From NCBI GenBank assembly GCA_015689775.1, contig WVSR01000004.1:177731-241730 (forward strand): a DNA stretch of 64,000 nucleotides, written 5' to 3'. The notes beneath the pieces are model-generated. The model worked only from the letters and a program-made list of their open reading frames with translations. It was not told the origin of the DNA and searched no databases. This document shows positions 18,061 to 26,780 of this stretch, in pieces. Both the position numbers and the translations under genes were made by a program. The stretch's first letter is position 1, and every line of letters starts with the position of its first letter. This DNA is from Rhodobacterales bacterium LSUCC0387 (GTDB lineage: Bacteria > Pseudomonadota > Alphaproteobacteria > Rhodobacterales > Rhodobacteraceae).

Positions 18061-19329
18061 TTATCCAACCTCCACATTTTCCGCATTGCCGTTTTCATCC
18101 ACCGCCCAAGTCTGGATCCCGTTATTGTGGTAAATGGAGTTCTCGCCGCGCACATGGCGCAGCATTTCCTTGGTGGGCTGCACATAGCCCGTGCTGTCAT
18201 GGGCCCGGCTTTGCAACAGCAAGGGCCGCCCATCCCAATCAAATTCGAAATAAAAGCGATGCATCGACTTGTCTAAGGATGGCCCAGACATGCGGGCTTG
18301 ATGCCAATTGATGCCACCATCCAGTGTTACATCGACACGCGGAATTGTGCCGCGACCCGACCAAGCGACCCCAGTCAAAACAGTGGGGCCAGGCCCGTGG
18401 GTGATGGGGGCCTGCGGGCTTGGATTGGTGATGACAGATTTTGCATCCATCTCCCATGTAAAGCGCCGCGCCTGACCATTCTCGAGAAGGTCGGTATATT
18501 TCGAGGTTTCCTCACGATGGTGCCATGGCTGATCGCCCACTTCGATACGGCGTAACCATTTGACCCACATGTTTCCTTCCCAACCCGGTACAACGAGACG
18601 CAACGGATAGCCCTGTTCAGGGCGTAACGCCTCACCGTTCATCTTGAAGGCTACAAGACAATCATCCAAGGCTTTTTCCATAGGTATCGAACGGGTCATG
18701 CCCGAGGCATCCGCCCCTTCTGGCAGGATCCATGCGCCATTTGTTTTGACCCCTGCCTCTTCAAGCAGCAGGCGCAATGGCACGCCTGTGTAAACCACAT
18801 TGTGGATCATCCCATGGGTGAATTGGCACCCGTTCAACTGCGCGCCACGCCATTCCATCCCTGAATTGGCCGCACATTCGAGGAAATAGATGCGGTTCTC
18901 ACGCGGGAAGCGCATGATATCCTGCATGGTAAAGACCAACGGATTGTCGACCAAGCCGTTGATCATAAGTCGATGATCTTCGGGCGCAATTTCGGCCACC
19001 CCGCCGTGATGGCGCTCAAAGCACAGACCATTGGGGGTGATGATCCCATCCAGTTCATGCAGCGGCGTGAAGTTGACCGATGACACGCTATCCGCGGTCA
19101 ACCATGGCACGTTGCGGCGCACCACACGGGCCTCATGCGGGGACGGCATACCATAGGGCGCTGCATCTACACCTGGGCCAAGATACTGTGTCCAAGGCTG
19201 CATTTCCGTGATCAAGGGATCGGGTGCAGCCTGTGCGTAAACCTTGCCTACGGCAAGAGTGCCACCTGTAACCGCGGCCCCTTTAAGGAATTGCCTCCGC
19301 GAAGGGGTGAAACCATCGTCTTTAGCCAT
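18061..19329 (-). CDS. soxC: SoxC, molybdenum subunit of sulfane dehydrogenase
   Basis: This 422-residue sulfite-oxidase-family molybdoprotein starts with a Tat signal (SRRQFLKGAAVTGGTL). The Mo-ligand cysteine region is intact (YFLECAANSGMEWRG), followed by the dimerisation domain (WSGRGTIPRVDVTLDGG). In the periplasm it oxidises SoxY-Cys-S-SH sulfane sulfur with SoxD. I chose the ATG at 19329, seven codons inside the open frame, because AAGGAG precedes it by 5 bp. The presence of soxCD predicts complete oxidation of thiosulfate to sulfate without sulfur globules. Confidence 0.95.
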   Translation of the reverse strand: MAKDDGFTPSRRQFLKGAAVTGGTLAVGKVYAQAAPDPLITEMQPWTQYLGPGVDAAPYGMPSPHEARVVRRNVPWLTADSVSSVNFTPLHELDGIITPNGLCFERHHGGVAEIAPEDHRLMINGLVDNPLVFTMQDIMRFPRENRIYFLECAANSGMEWRGAQLNGCQFTHGMIHNVVYTGVPLRLLLEEAGVKTNGAWILPEGADASGMTRSIPMEKALDDCLVAFKMNGEALRPEQGYPLRLVVPGWEGNMWVKWLRRIEVGDQPWHHREETSKYTDLLENGQARRFTWEMDAKSVITNPSPQAPITHGPGPTVLTGVAWSGRGTIPRVDVTLDGGINWHQARMSGPSLDKSMHRFYFEFDWDGRPLLLQSRAHDSTGYVQPTKEMLRHVRGENSIYHNNGIQTWAVDENGNAENVEVG

Positions 19330-19362
19330 GTCAGCTCCTTCAATAATCAATGCGGGCGGGGC

Positions 19363-21057
19363 TTAGTCCGCAAAAACATCCACGCTGGTGTTGGGATTAA
19401 CAGTTACGGTGCCTTGCGCACGGATATGGTCTTCCACCACATCCCAAATCGCAGGCCCCTCGGTTCCTTCATTTACGCTAGCCCAACCCGCCACGACATA
19501 AGAGGCGGCAGGGTCGATGCGTTCGCCTGTTTCAAGCAGGGTCATCTCGGAAATACGGCTGCCTGCCGGCGCGTTGACATCAATCCGGTATCCCATGCCG
19601 CCAACGCGAACCATATCGCCGCCCTGTTGGTAATAGGGGTCAGGGTTAAAGATGTTATCAGCCACATCTTCCATTATGACTTTCAGGAATTCACCAGACA
19701 TCTCAGTACGATAGGCCTGCGGATAACTCATGGCGGTCGCGTTATAGATATCCTCACGCTTGATCTCTTGGCCAGGTAGTACGCTTGGGCCCCAACGGAA
19801 GCCAGGGGATAGGGCAATCTGTGCATCCCGTTGGCTGATCAGGGAGTTACAGATCACATCATCCCACGTGCCGTTAAAGTTACCGCGTCGATACAAAAGC
19901 GACCCCGCCGTACCAATCACCTCGCCCATCTCGGCCTCAAAGGGCGCGCGGGTTTGCGCGATCAAGGCCGCCATGTAAGGATCAGGCGCGATCACATCTG
20001 AGAAAATCGGGATCAAACGATGGGTCAAGCCTTGCAACGCGCCATCGCGAACGTCCAAATCAACACGGCTGACGAATTTACCATGGCTGCCCGAGGCGAT
20101 GAGGAACGTATTGCCCACCTGCACGGCGTCAGGCAGCGCGTCATGGGTGTGACCTGTCAAAATCACGTCAATTCCAGGAATATCGCGGGCAAATTGGCGG
20201 TCTGTGTCAAAGCCATTGTGAGACAGAAGTACAACCACCTCAGCACCGAGGCCACGCACCTCCTCGACCACTTCTGCGATGCGTTCACGGCGCAAACCGA
20301 AACTATATTCAGGGAACATCCAGCCTGGATTAGCGATTGGCATATAAGGGAAGGCTTGCCCAACTACCGCAACCATGGTGCCGCCACGCTCGAACAATTT
20401 GTAATCGTCAAAAACGGGTTCATCCCATTCAGCGTCAAAAATATTCGCGCCTAAGAAGGCAGGTTGCAGCGAATTTTCAACAATCTCATGCACGCGGTCA
20501 GAACCAAGCGTGAATTCCCAATGCGAGGTCATCGCATCCACACCAAGGGCGTTGAAAAGATCCACCATATCTTGGCCATTGGTACGCAAAGCGGGCAACG
20601 ACCCCTGCCATGTGTCGCCCCCATCCAAGACAATCGCATCGGGCCGTTCGGAGCGAATGGCGTTGACCACAGTCGCAATGCGATCAAGCCCGCCCATACG
20701 GCCATAACTTTGGGCAAGGGCCGCAAAATCACCATAGGTCAGGGCATAATCGAGATGACTGCCCTGCGAGATGCCATAGGCCGCGCGAAAATCCGCACCC
20801 GTCAAATGCGGCACCTGCCCCAAGGCAGACCCTACGCCTAAGTTGAACTCAGGCTCGCGGAAATAGATTGGTTGAGTTTGGGCGTGAATGTCAGTGATAT
20901 GCACCAAGGTGACATTCCCTGCCCCGCCTGTGCCGATCAGATCTTCCTGTGTCAGGGTTTGTTGGGCGGCAAGTTTGGCCCAATTGCCAAAGCCCGATGC
21001 GCCATAAAGCGCAGTCGTGGCCAAAGCAGCTTGCAGGAAATGGCGGCGTGCGATCAT
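19363..21057 (-). CDS. soxB: SoxB, thiosulfohydrolase
   Basis: SoxB is a periplasmic di-manganese enzyme that hydrolytically releases sulfate from SoxY-bound thiosulfonate. The 564-residue protein is full length with a Tat-like signal (ARRHFLQAALATTAL). It shows the 5'-nucleotidase/metallophosphatase-type metal motifs HITDIHAQTQP, LDGGDTWQGS, LLSHNGFDTD and GHTHDAL. The C-terminal 5'-nucleotidase-like domain follows (about residues 380-560). It is 33 bp upstream of soxC and is separated from soxA by a hairpin. Confidence 0.95.
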   Translation of the reverse strand: MIARRHFLQAALATTALYGASGFGNWAKLAAQQTLTQEDLIGTGGAGNVTLVHITDIHAQTQPIYFREPEFNLGVGSALGQVPHLTGADFRAAYGISQGSHLDYALTYGDFAALAQSYGRMGGLDRIATVVNAIRSERPDAIVLDGGDTWQGSLPALRTNGQDMVDLFNALGVDAMTSHWEFTLGSDRVHEIVENSLQPAFLGANIFDAEWDEPVFDDYKLFERGGTMVAVVGQAFPYMPIANPGWMFPEYSFGLRRERIAEVVEEVRGLGAEVVVLLSHNGFDTDRQFARDIPGIDVILTGHTHDALPDAVQVGNTFLIASGSHGKFVSRVDLDVRDGALQGLTHRLIPIFSDVIAPDPYMAALIAQTRAPFEAEMGEVIGTAGSLLYRRGNFNGTWDDVICNSLISQRDAQIALSPGFRWGPSVLPGQEIKREDIYNATAMSYPQAYRTEMSGEFLKVIMEDVADNIFNPDPYYQQGGDMVRVGGMGYRIDVNAPAGSRISEMTLLETGERIDPAASYVVAGWASVNEGTEGPAIWDVVEDHIRAQGTVTVNPNTSVDVFAD

Positions 21058-21104
21058 ATTCTGTCACTCACATTCTAAAAATTGCATGTGTTTAGATGCA
21101 AAAT

Positions 21105-21131
21105 GCCCGCCTTAGGATTCCCAAGGCGGGC
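21105..21131 (-). promoter_or_regulatory. Intercistronic hairpin between soxA and soxB
   Basis: GCCCGCCTT / AAGGCGGGC is a perfect 9-bp stem with a 9-nt loop, 10 bp after the soxA stop in the direction of transcription, followed by ATTTTG. It probably stabilises or partly terminates the soxXYZA message so that carrier proteins outnumber SoxBCD. No good promoter follows it, so partial read-through is expected. Confidence 0.6.
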
Positions 21132-21141
21132 AAGCAGCAAA

Positions 21142-21999
21142 TCAGTTTCGAACCGAAGGCCCTTCGACCGTCAGACCATTGCCACGCGATGCAACGTAAA
21201 GTTCCAGCGCAACAAATTCATCACTACCGATCCCATAGGTTTCTGCGCGTGTATCACGTACACACCCACGGAAACGGTTTTGGACACCATTGAGTCTCGC
21301 ATTCTTCAAACGATATGTCGGAAAACCATTAATCTGGCCCTGACTTAGGTGATCTGCACGAATACGATTTCCATAATTTTCTTCATGGCAATTAGCACAA
21401 CTTAATTCCAGCTGCCCAAACCGTGTGTAGTATATTTCACGTCCTAACTCCCAAGTTTCATGGGCAGGGCCATCGATTGCCACGTCGACTATTTGACCGC
21501 GTCCAATGGATGCAATGAACGCCGTGATATCAAGCATATCTCCAGAATTAATGCCCCAAGGCTCTTCCATTCCCATTTGCTCAGTTTGGCATTCGCGGAC
21601 TTGCATTTCCACTGTTTGGACTTCGCTGTGTTCTGCATCCCACTGAGGGTAAGTAGCTCGAACATTTGTCAAATCGGAAGATTGATGACACGAAGCACAG
21701 CTCTGCCCATCAGCACCCATAGCAGTGTTAAAAAGCTGTTCGCCTTTTTCAACAAACAACATCCCAGGGTTGTCAAAATCATCCGCTTGCATCGCTTGGG
21801 TTTCATCAGAACGGAATACCCAACCGGAATAAATGGTAGAAACTGCTCCCTCCAAATGAGCCGGCGCTGCGGTTCGGACAACCATTTCGATCTCACCATT
21901 CACCACGAGATCTGCATCTTCGTCAGCATGCGAAATACTTGATGATGCTGCCATCCCTAATGCAACGGCGATAGTCGCGATTTTGGACTTAGTGTTCAT
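21142..21999 (-). CDS. soxA: SoxA, dihaem subunit of the SoxAX sulfur-carrier ligase
   Basis: SoxA with SoxX attaches thiosulfate to the SoxY cysteine. The 285-residue protein has a signal peptide ending in ISHADED. Two haem motifs are present (CASCH and CANCH), as in Paracoccus/Rhodovulum-type dihaem SoxA. The active-site persulfide cysteine is in NRFRGCVRDTRAETYG near the C-terminus. The open frame runs nine codons further up; the ATG at 21999 is favoured because the signal peptide then starts MNTKSKIATIAVAL. It follows soxZ by 30 bp. Confidence 0.93.
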   Translation of the reverse strand: MNTKSKIATIAVALGMAASSSISHADEDADLVVNGEIEMVVRTAAPAHLEGAVSTIYSGWVFRSDETQAMQADDFDNPGMLFVEKGEQLFNTAMGADGQSCASCHQSSDLTNVRATYPQWDAEHSEVQTVEMQVRECQTEQMGMEEPWGINSGDMLDITAFIASIGRGQIVDVAIDGPAHETWELGREIYYTRFGQLELSCANCHEENYGNRIRADHLSQGQINGFPTYRLKNARLNGVQNRFRGCVRDTRAETYGIGSDEFVALELYVASRGNGLTVEGPSVRN

Positions 22000-22029
22000 T
22001 CGTTGCTTCCTCCCTCGTGCTGACAATAA

Positions 22030-22359
22030 TCAGCTTACTGAAATATCAGAACTCTCTTCATAAACCGATCCATCGTCGTCGTACCAAGTGAAGTTAAAGG
22101 TTCCAGACTCAGTAACCTTTGCTTCGAATTGGAGGTAAGGATTTGTGGATATCGATGGCTCCAAAGTAATATCGACAACCACTTCATCATTCAGGGTACA
22201 TACAAATCTATTGATGATCGAACGTGGTATCACTTCGCCATCACCATTTCGACGCATGCCGCTTTCCATCGGATGACTAATTAGCGTGCGTACAGACACA
22301 ACCTCACCTGCCGAGGCTTCACGAGGCGCACGAACGCGTGCAGTTACATTCTCTGCCAT
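22030..22359 (-). CDS. soxZ: SoxZ, sulfur-carrier complex subunit
   Basis: This 109-residue immunoglobulin-like protein forms the SoxYZ heterodimer. It has the usual SoxZ pattern: VRTLISHPMESGMRRNGDGEVIPR near residue 25 and FNFTWYDDDGSVYEES near the C-terminus. It has no signal peptide because SoxYZ is exported as a complex on the SoxY Tat signal. It starts 15 bp after the soxY stop. Confidence 0.95.
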   Translation of the reverse strand: MAENVTARVRAPREASAGEVVSVRTLISHPMESGMRRNGDGEVIPRSIINRFVCTLNDEVVVDITLEPSISTNPYLQFEAKVTESGTFNFTWYDDDGSVYEESSDISVS

Positions 22360-22374
22360 TTTTATCTCCGTTCT

Positions 22375-22797
22375 TCAGCCGCCGCAGCCGCCGATTGTAA
22401 CCTTTACGTTTGAGACAGCCTTTGCGAAGGTTCCATCAGACATCTTAGCAATGGCTACAACATCTTGCTCACCCGCAAGACGAATACGTGTCGTGGCAGC
22501 TTGCGAGCCTGCGGCTGGACCAAATTTAAAAGTTGCTACGTTAGGGTTCGGGTTTCCATCAGCAAATATGATGATCTCCTCAGCACCAGGTGCGCTCACT
22601 TCGATTTGAACCGTGTTGCCGTTCTCTGCAATCTCAGGGGCTATAAGTGTAATCCCAGTATCTGATGTAGCTGCACCACCGGTATACGCAGAAATAGCCT
22701 CACCAGCTCCTTCTGCTAAGGACAAATTTGGCAAAACCGCGAGAGCGGCAGCCGAGGTTACAGTTGTGCCTACAAACTTTCTGCGCGTCAGCGACAT
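22375..22797 (-). CDS. soxY: SoxY, sulfur-carrier protein
   Basis: This 140-residue protein carries the reaction intermediates on the cysteine of its C-terminal GGCGG swinging arm, seen here as VTIGGCGG at the very end. The N-terminus has a Tat signal (LTRRKFVG then a hydrophobic segment to LAEG), which also exports SoxZ. A predicted beta-sandwich fills the middle. It lies 26 bp downstream of soxX and 15 bp upstream of soxZ. Confidence 0.95.
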   Translation of the reverse strand: MSLTRRKFVGTTVTSAAALAVLPNLSLAEGAGEAISAYTGGAATSDTGITLIAPEIAENGNTVQIEVSAPGAEEIIIFADGNPNPNVATFKFGPAAGSQAATTRIRLAGEQDVVAIAKMSDGTFAKAVSNVKVTIGGCGG

Positions 22798-22823
22798 TTA
22801 TTTATCTCCTAGATAGGCTAGAA

Positions 22824-23306
22824 TTAGTATTCAGTGAGGGTCAAAAGATAAGCCACCACATCTTCGATATCTTGCGCGGCTAAAAGTGGTTCGAGAGCCC
22901 CTTCGGCGGCCTTTCCGGTATAGGCATCCCCCGGCCGAGTATAGCCATCAACTTTGTAAAAGCTCGGCATTATAGATCCAGGAAACATCGCCTTAGCATT
23001 GGCTATGATCCCCCTTAATCCAGCCTCATCCCAGCGTGCGCCAACACCGTCCAAAGATGGACCAACTTCACCATGGAACGGATAATCTTGCAGCGCCGTT
23101 ACCTCATGGCACGCGATGCAGTTTCCAAGTCCACGAGTGGTCATCACTTCTTGACCGCGAGCAGGATCCCCCGCAATTCCGGTCAATGACTGGACAATTT
23201 CTCCGTATTCATTGACCACAACAGCCGACGGTGACACAACCTCAGCTTGTGTTGTACCTGCGGACACTCCTAAGAGAGCCGCCAAAATTATATGGCGTGT
23301 AAACAT
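22824..23306 (-). CDS. soxX: SoxX, monohaem subunit of SoxAX
   Basis: This 160-residue secreted c-type cytochrome has one haem motif (CIACH, in GLGNCIACHEVTAL) and the SoxX hallmark GPSLDGVGARWDEAGLRGIIANAK. MFPGSIMPSFY carries the distal methionine ligand. The N-terminal signal peptide is HIILAALLGVSAGTTQA. A GGGAGGAAAA ribosome-binding site precedes the ATG. It is the first gene of the structural block X-Y-Z-A-B-C-D-E-F; a 152-bp promoter region separates it from soxW. Confidence 0.95.
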   Translation of the reverse strand: MFTRHIILAALLGVSAGTTQAEVVSPSAVVVNEYGEIVQSLTGIAGDPARGQEVMTTRGLGNCIACHEVTALQDYPFHGEVGPSLDGVGARWDEAGLRGIIANAKAMFPGSIMPSFYKVDGYTRPGDAYTGKAAEGALEPLLAAQDIEDVVAYLLTLTEY

Positions 23307-23458
23307 TTTTCCTCCCTAGGGCGATTCATGCGCCTCTGTATACGACGGTAAACAAATGCACCCCTAGATTGCAAGGACATATTTACTTTTTTGAATAGGT
23401 TGTAATGCAAGTCACTGAAATTACTTGCTCTTAATACTGTTTCGAAACCAAGGATTAA
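23307..23458 (-). promoter_or_regulatory. soxX promoter region with a candidate SoxR half-site
   Basis: This AT-rich 152-bp gap between soxW and soxX holds TTGTAATGCAA (23400-23410). Its complement TTGCATTACAA is one base shorter than TTGCATTTACAA in the soxV/soxS operator region. In studied alphaproteobacteria, SoxR represses from sites in both intergenic regions. The assignment here rests on this similarity only. Confidence 0.45.
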
Positions 23459-24028
23459 CTATTGCGGCAGCTGATCACGCAGCATGCGGGCATGATAGGC
23501 TTGAAAACCCTCCTCGCCCTCATAGCCCTTTTCCAATATCCAGTTGAGCATGTTAAAGGTCGTCCAACGCCCAAAAGCGCCGGGGATCATGGCAACAGCG
23601 GCATCAGGCGCACTTGCGTCCCCCGGTACATCCTCAGGGAAAAAGAAGATTGTGGGCGTAAACATTATCCTCCACCGCCGCACCATATCGCCCTCTAACA
23701 ACGCGGCACCGTCAAAATCAACCATCTCAGTGCTGCCATACATATTCACGCGCACCACAAAGAAATCATCGCGCAACATTTGTTCGATTTCGGGGAACAC
23801 ATAGACCTCTTCGTGCATCTGCGTGCAATAGATGCAGCCGCGCTGCTCGATCATCACGACCAGACGCTTACCCATCGCATTCGCCTCGTCCAAGTCTTCC
23901 CGTAGATCACGGAACGTATCCATTATCCAATTTGCGCGGTGCAGCCCATCGCCATCCAACTCCACCGCTATTGCAGACATCGGTAGCAGCGCGAGACCTA
24001 CAGCAACAATCATGGTTCTCAGTTTCAT
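23459..24028 (-). CDS. soxW: SoxW, periplasmic thioredoxin-like protein
   Basis: This 189-residue secreted thioredoxin-fold protein has an N-terminal signal peptide (MIVAVGLALLPMSAIA) and a CxxC redox motif in EQRGCIYCTQMHEEVY. The cis-proline region follows (MFTPTIFFFPEDVP). SoxW receives electrons from the CcdA-like SoxV and keeps periplasmic Sox thiols reduced. It lies 24 bp downstream of soxV and is cotranscribed with it, ahead of the separate soxX promoter. Confidence 0.92.
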   Translation of the reverse strand: MKLRTMIVAVGLALLPMSAIAVELDGDGLHRANWIMDTFRDLREDLDEANAMGKRLVVMIEQRGCIYCTQMHEEVYVFPEIEQMLRDDFFVVRVNMYGSTEMVDFDGAALLEGDMVRRWRIMFTPTIFFFPEDVPGDASAPDAAVAMIPGAFGRWTTFNMLNWILEKGYEGEEGFQAYHARMLRDQLPQ

Positions 24029-24052
24029 ATCAGATCCTCCCCTTTTGCCGCC

Positions 24053-24793
24053 TTAACCCAATTGGCGGAAAATCTCGAAATTATCGATCAGCCATTGGCC
24101 GATGTAATTGAGGGCGTTGGTCGCAATCAGCACACCAAAAACGATCAAAAGCACACCCATGATTTTTTCGACCAGCCCCAAATGACGGCGGAAACGGCCC
24201 ATGATGCGCATAAATGGCCCCACAAATCCTGCGGCCAAAACAAAGGGCAAGGTCATGCCTAGACCATAGGCCAACAGCAACGTGGCACCTTGACTGGCCG
24301 TGTCAGTGCCTGCCGCGGTGAACAAAATCGCAGCCAAAACAGGGCCCACGCAGGGTGTCCACCCAAAAGCAAAGGCAAGACCGATCACATAAGCCCCGCC
24401 ATATGACATATTGCTGACCGATCCCGCCTCTGCGCGAAACTGGCGATACATGATGCCAATTCGGATCACACCGAGGAAATGCAGGCCCATTGCAACAATC
24501 AGCGCGGCTGCAATCCAACGCAGCGTGTCAAACCAATCGCGCAGCAATTGCCCAAATACCGAGGCCGAAGCCCCCAGCCCAACAAACACCGTCATAATGC
24601 CCGCGGCAAAGAACATCGCCGCAAGAACCGCACGCAGACGGATTTCGCGGGTAATGCCACCGCCCGCGGCAACCTGATTTAGGCTTACGCCGGCCAGGTA
24701 ACTGAGGTAGAATGGAACCATCGGCAAAATGCATGGCGATAGAAACGACAGCAGTCCCGCAACAAAGGCACCGCCCAAGGTTACATCGAACAT
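24053..24793 (-). CDS. soxV: SoxV, CcdA-family membrane thiol-electron transporter
   Basis: This 246-residue inner-membrane protein has six hydrophobic segments. The two conserved membrane cysteines are in LSFLSPCILPMVPFYLSYL and GWTPCVGPVLAAIL, the CcdA/DsbD pattern. It moves reducing equivalents from cytoplasmic thioredoxin to SoxW or SoxS-type proteins in the periplasm. The start codon faces the divergent soxS gene across about 50 bp holding the likely SoxR operator. Confidence 0.93.
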   Translation of the reverse strand: MFDVTLGGAFVAGLLSFLSPCILPMVPFYLSYLAGVSLNQVAAGGGITREIRLRAVLAAMFFAAGIMTVFVGLGASASVFGQLLRDWFDTLRWIAAALIVAMGLHFLGVIRIGIMYRQFRAEAGSVSNMSYGGAYVIGLAFAFGWTPCVGPVLAAILFTAAGTDTASQGATLLLAYGLGMTLPFVLAAGFVGPFMRIMGRFRRHLGLVEKIMGVLLIVFGVLIATNALNYIGQWLIDNFEIFRQLG

Positions 24794-24813
24794 GACGCCT
24801 CCTACCGTTTCAT

Positions 24814-24834
24814 ATGCAAATATTCATATTGCAT
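24814..24834. promoter_or_regulatory. Putative SoxR operator in the soxV/soxS divergence
   Basis: ATGCAA-N9-TTGCAT has perfect 6-bp arms with an AT-rich core. It overlaps two direct copies of TTCATAT (starting 24809 and 24823). It sits between the divergent soxV and soxS starts, where ArsR-family SoxR is known to bind in related bacteria. The soxR gene is 0.4 kb away. Confidence 0.6.
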
Positions 24835-24842
24835 TTACAAAT

Positions 24843-25211
24843 TTGGGCAAGTCAATCTTTGCGCGTGTTGCAATGCTATTTTTTGCGCTTGGGTTGTGCG
24901 CGGCCACAGCGGCTTCGGCGCAAAATTTGGAATTGCTGATGATTGAAGATCAGGGATGTGTGTATTGCGCGCGTTGGCATGCTGAGATTGGCCCTGAATT
25001 TCCGATCACCCCCGAGGGGCAAACAGCCCCTTTGCTCCAGACCGATATTGATGATGCCCTGCCCGATGGCGTGACCCTTGAACGGCGGGCGGTCTATACG
25101 CCCACCTTTGTTCTGCTTAAAGACAGTGCCGAAACAGGCCGTATCGAAGGCTATCCAGGCGAAGAATTCTTTTGGTTTTTGCTCGGCCAGTTGATTGATG
25201 CAGCAGGTTAA
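24843..25211 (+). CDS. soxS: SoxS, periplasmic thioredoxin-like protein
   Basis: This thioredoxin-fold protein, about 122 residues from this start, has a signal peptide (GKSIFARVAMLFFALG to AASA) and a CxxC redox pair in EDQGCVYCARWHAEIGPEF. The cis-Pro loop follows (VYTPTFVLLKDS). SoxS reductively reactivates SoxYZ. The open frame starts further up, but its upstream part runs through the soxV start and operator. I chose TTG at 24843 because it gives a normal charged signal peptide; ATG at 24873 is the alternative. No clear ribosome-binding site supports either. It lies 53 bp upstream of soxR. Confidence 0.85.
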   Translation: MGKSIFARVAMLFFALGLCAATAASAQNLELLMIEDQGCVYCARWHAEIGPEFPITPEGQTAPLLQTDIDDALPDGVTLERRAVYTPTFVLLKDSAETGRIEGYPGEEFFWFLLGQLIDAAG

Positions 25212-25264
25212 GCTAAAACCTGTCGCAGTTTGGAATGTGCCACCCGATCTTGGCAGGATGAACC

Positions 25265-25621
25265 ATGCTTAACGAAGACAGGCCAACAATATTACCTGAC
25301 CTCACCGCCCGGATGGACGAGGCCAGCAGGGAAAAACTGCGCTGTGACGCACAGGCCGCTAGCGATGTCCTCAAGGCAATCAGCCATGAGGGCCGCTTGA
25401 TGATCCTATGCGCCCTGGCGCGCGGCGAAAAATCCGTGACCGAGATTGAAACACTCTTATCGCAACGTCAGGCGGCCGTGTCTCAACAGCTTGCGCGCCT
25501 GCGTCTTGAGGGGTTGGTGACCGCACGGCGAGATGGCAAGCAAATACACTATCGTTTGACAGATGACCGCGCAGCACGGATCATTGAGCTGGTTTACGAG
25601 TTGTTCTGCGCCAAAGGGTAA
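25265..25621 (+). CDS. soxR: SoxR, ArsR-family thiol-sensing repressor
   Basis: This 118-residue winged helix-turn-helix repressor of the ArsR/SqrR/BigR type has the DNA-reading helix in QRQAAVSQQLARLRLEGLV. Two cysteines stand at positions 49 (MILCALARG) and 115 (ELFCAKG). The spacing of 66 residues equals that of the redox pair Cys41/Cys107 in SqrR, which forms a tetrasulfide with persulfides. It therefore should release the sox promoters when sulfane sulfur is present. It is cotranscribed with soxS and likely with the downstream SoxT gene (45-bp gap). Confidence 0.9.
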   Translation: MLNEDRPTILPDLTARMDEASREKLRCDAQAASDVLKAISHEGRLMILCALARGEKSVTEIETLLSQRQAAVSQQLARLRLEGLVTARRDGKQIHYRLTDDRAARIIELVYELFCAKG

Positions 25622-25666
25622 GATCGAGCAAAGCGGTCAGCCCTGTTCCGGCGGAAGGGAGGGAAC

Positions 25667-26716
25667 GTGCTCGAAGTATTAGGTGAGCCATTGGCCATTG
25701 TGCTGATCGGCCTAACGGGCGGTTTGGTCTTGGGCCTTGCCGCGCGTCTCGCGGGATTTTGCACCCTAGGCATGATCGAAGATGTCCATTATGGTGAAAA
25801 TACAGGCCGCGTTTATCTGTGGCTTGCCGCACTTGGGGTCGCCATTTTCCTCAACCACGGGCTGCATCACTTGGGCCATCTCGATTTGGGCCGCGTCGTA
25901 TATTTGCAAAACAACTATACAATAGCTGGCGCGATTATCGGTGGGCTGATTTTTGGCTATGGAATGGCGCAGGCGGGTAATTGCGGCTTCACGGCCTTGG
26001 CTCGCTTTGGCGGCGGAGATTTGCGCGCGATGGTCATTGCTTTGGTAATGGGCGTTGCGGCCCTGATCGCCCTATCTGGCATCCTGGCCTCGCTGCGGGT
26101 CTTGCTGTTTGAAGCTACCCCCGCGCATGGCACCCCAACGAGCCTTGCCTTTCTTGCGGGCGATCTGGTGGCTCCGTCTGTTTTAGGCATGGCGCTTGGA
26201 TTGACGGTGTTTTTAATCGCCTTGGTCAAAACCCCAAAGGCGCGGCTCTTGCACAACACATGTTGGGGTATCGCCGTTGGGGTCGCGGTCACATGGGGCT
26301 TTTTCGGCACGGATTGGGTGGGACAAAACGGCTGGCAGGCTTGGCCTGTTGTCTCACAAACTTTTGCTGCCTCTATCGGTGATACAATCCATTACTCGAT
26401 GTTCTCCTCTGGGCTCACCGCGAAATTTGGAATTGGTTCGGTGATTGGTGTTATCGCAGGCGGTTTTTTAGGCAGCTTAATCAAAGGGGGCTTTCGGTGG
26501 GAGGCCTGCGAAGATCCGCGTGAATTGAAGCGCCAATTGTTTGGGGCGGTTTTAATGGGCTTTGGCGCCGTATTGGCCGCGGGATGCAGCATCGGTCAGG
26601 GGCTATCAGCCATGTCCAGCCTCTCTATCACCGCCCCCCTTGTCGCGGCAGCAATCTGGCTTGGGGCATGGGTCGGCCTGCGCCAATTGATCCTTGGCTT
26701 CGAGGCCGAGACATAA
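25667..26716 (+). CDS. soxT: SoxT, YeeE/YedE-family sulfur-compound transporter
   Basis: This 349-residue integral membrane protein has about nine or ten hydrophobic segments. It carries the conserved cysteine motifs of thiosulfate transporters of the YeeE/YedE (DUF395) family: LAGFCTLG, AQAGNCGFTA and AAGCSIGQGLSA. It probably imports thiosulfate or a related sulfane compound across the inner membrane, perhaps to inform SoxR. The GTG start is supported by GGAAGGGAGG a few bases upstream. It lies between soxR and an MBL hydrolase on the same strand. Confidence 0.85.
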   Translation: MLEVLGEPLAIVLIGLTGGLVLGLAARLAGFCTLGMIEDVHYGENTGRVYLWLAALGVAIFLNHGLHHLGHLDLGRVVYLQNNYTIAGAIIGGLIFGYGMAQAGNCGFTALARFGGGDLRAMVIALVMGVAALIALSGILASLRVLLFEATPAHGTPTSLAFLAGDLVAPSVLGMALGLTVFLIALVKTPKARLLHNTCWGIAVGVAVTWGFFGTDWVGQNGWQAWPVVSQTFAASIGDTIHYSMFSSGLTAKFGIGSVIGVIAGGFLGSLIKGGFRWEACEDPRELKRQLFGAVLMGFGAVLAAGCSIGQGLSAMSSLSITAPLVAAAIWLGAWVGLRQLILGFEAET

Positions 26717-26780
26717 ATATTAGGCTTTTCGAATATGTTGTGCTTGGCTATCTTTCCACCCAAATTTGGGAGGAATGACC

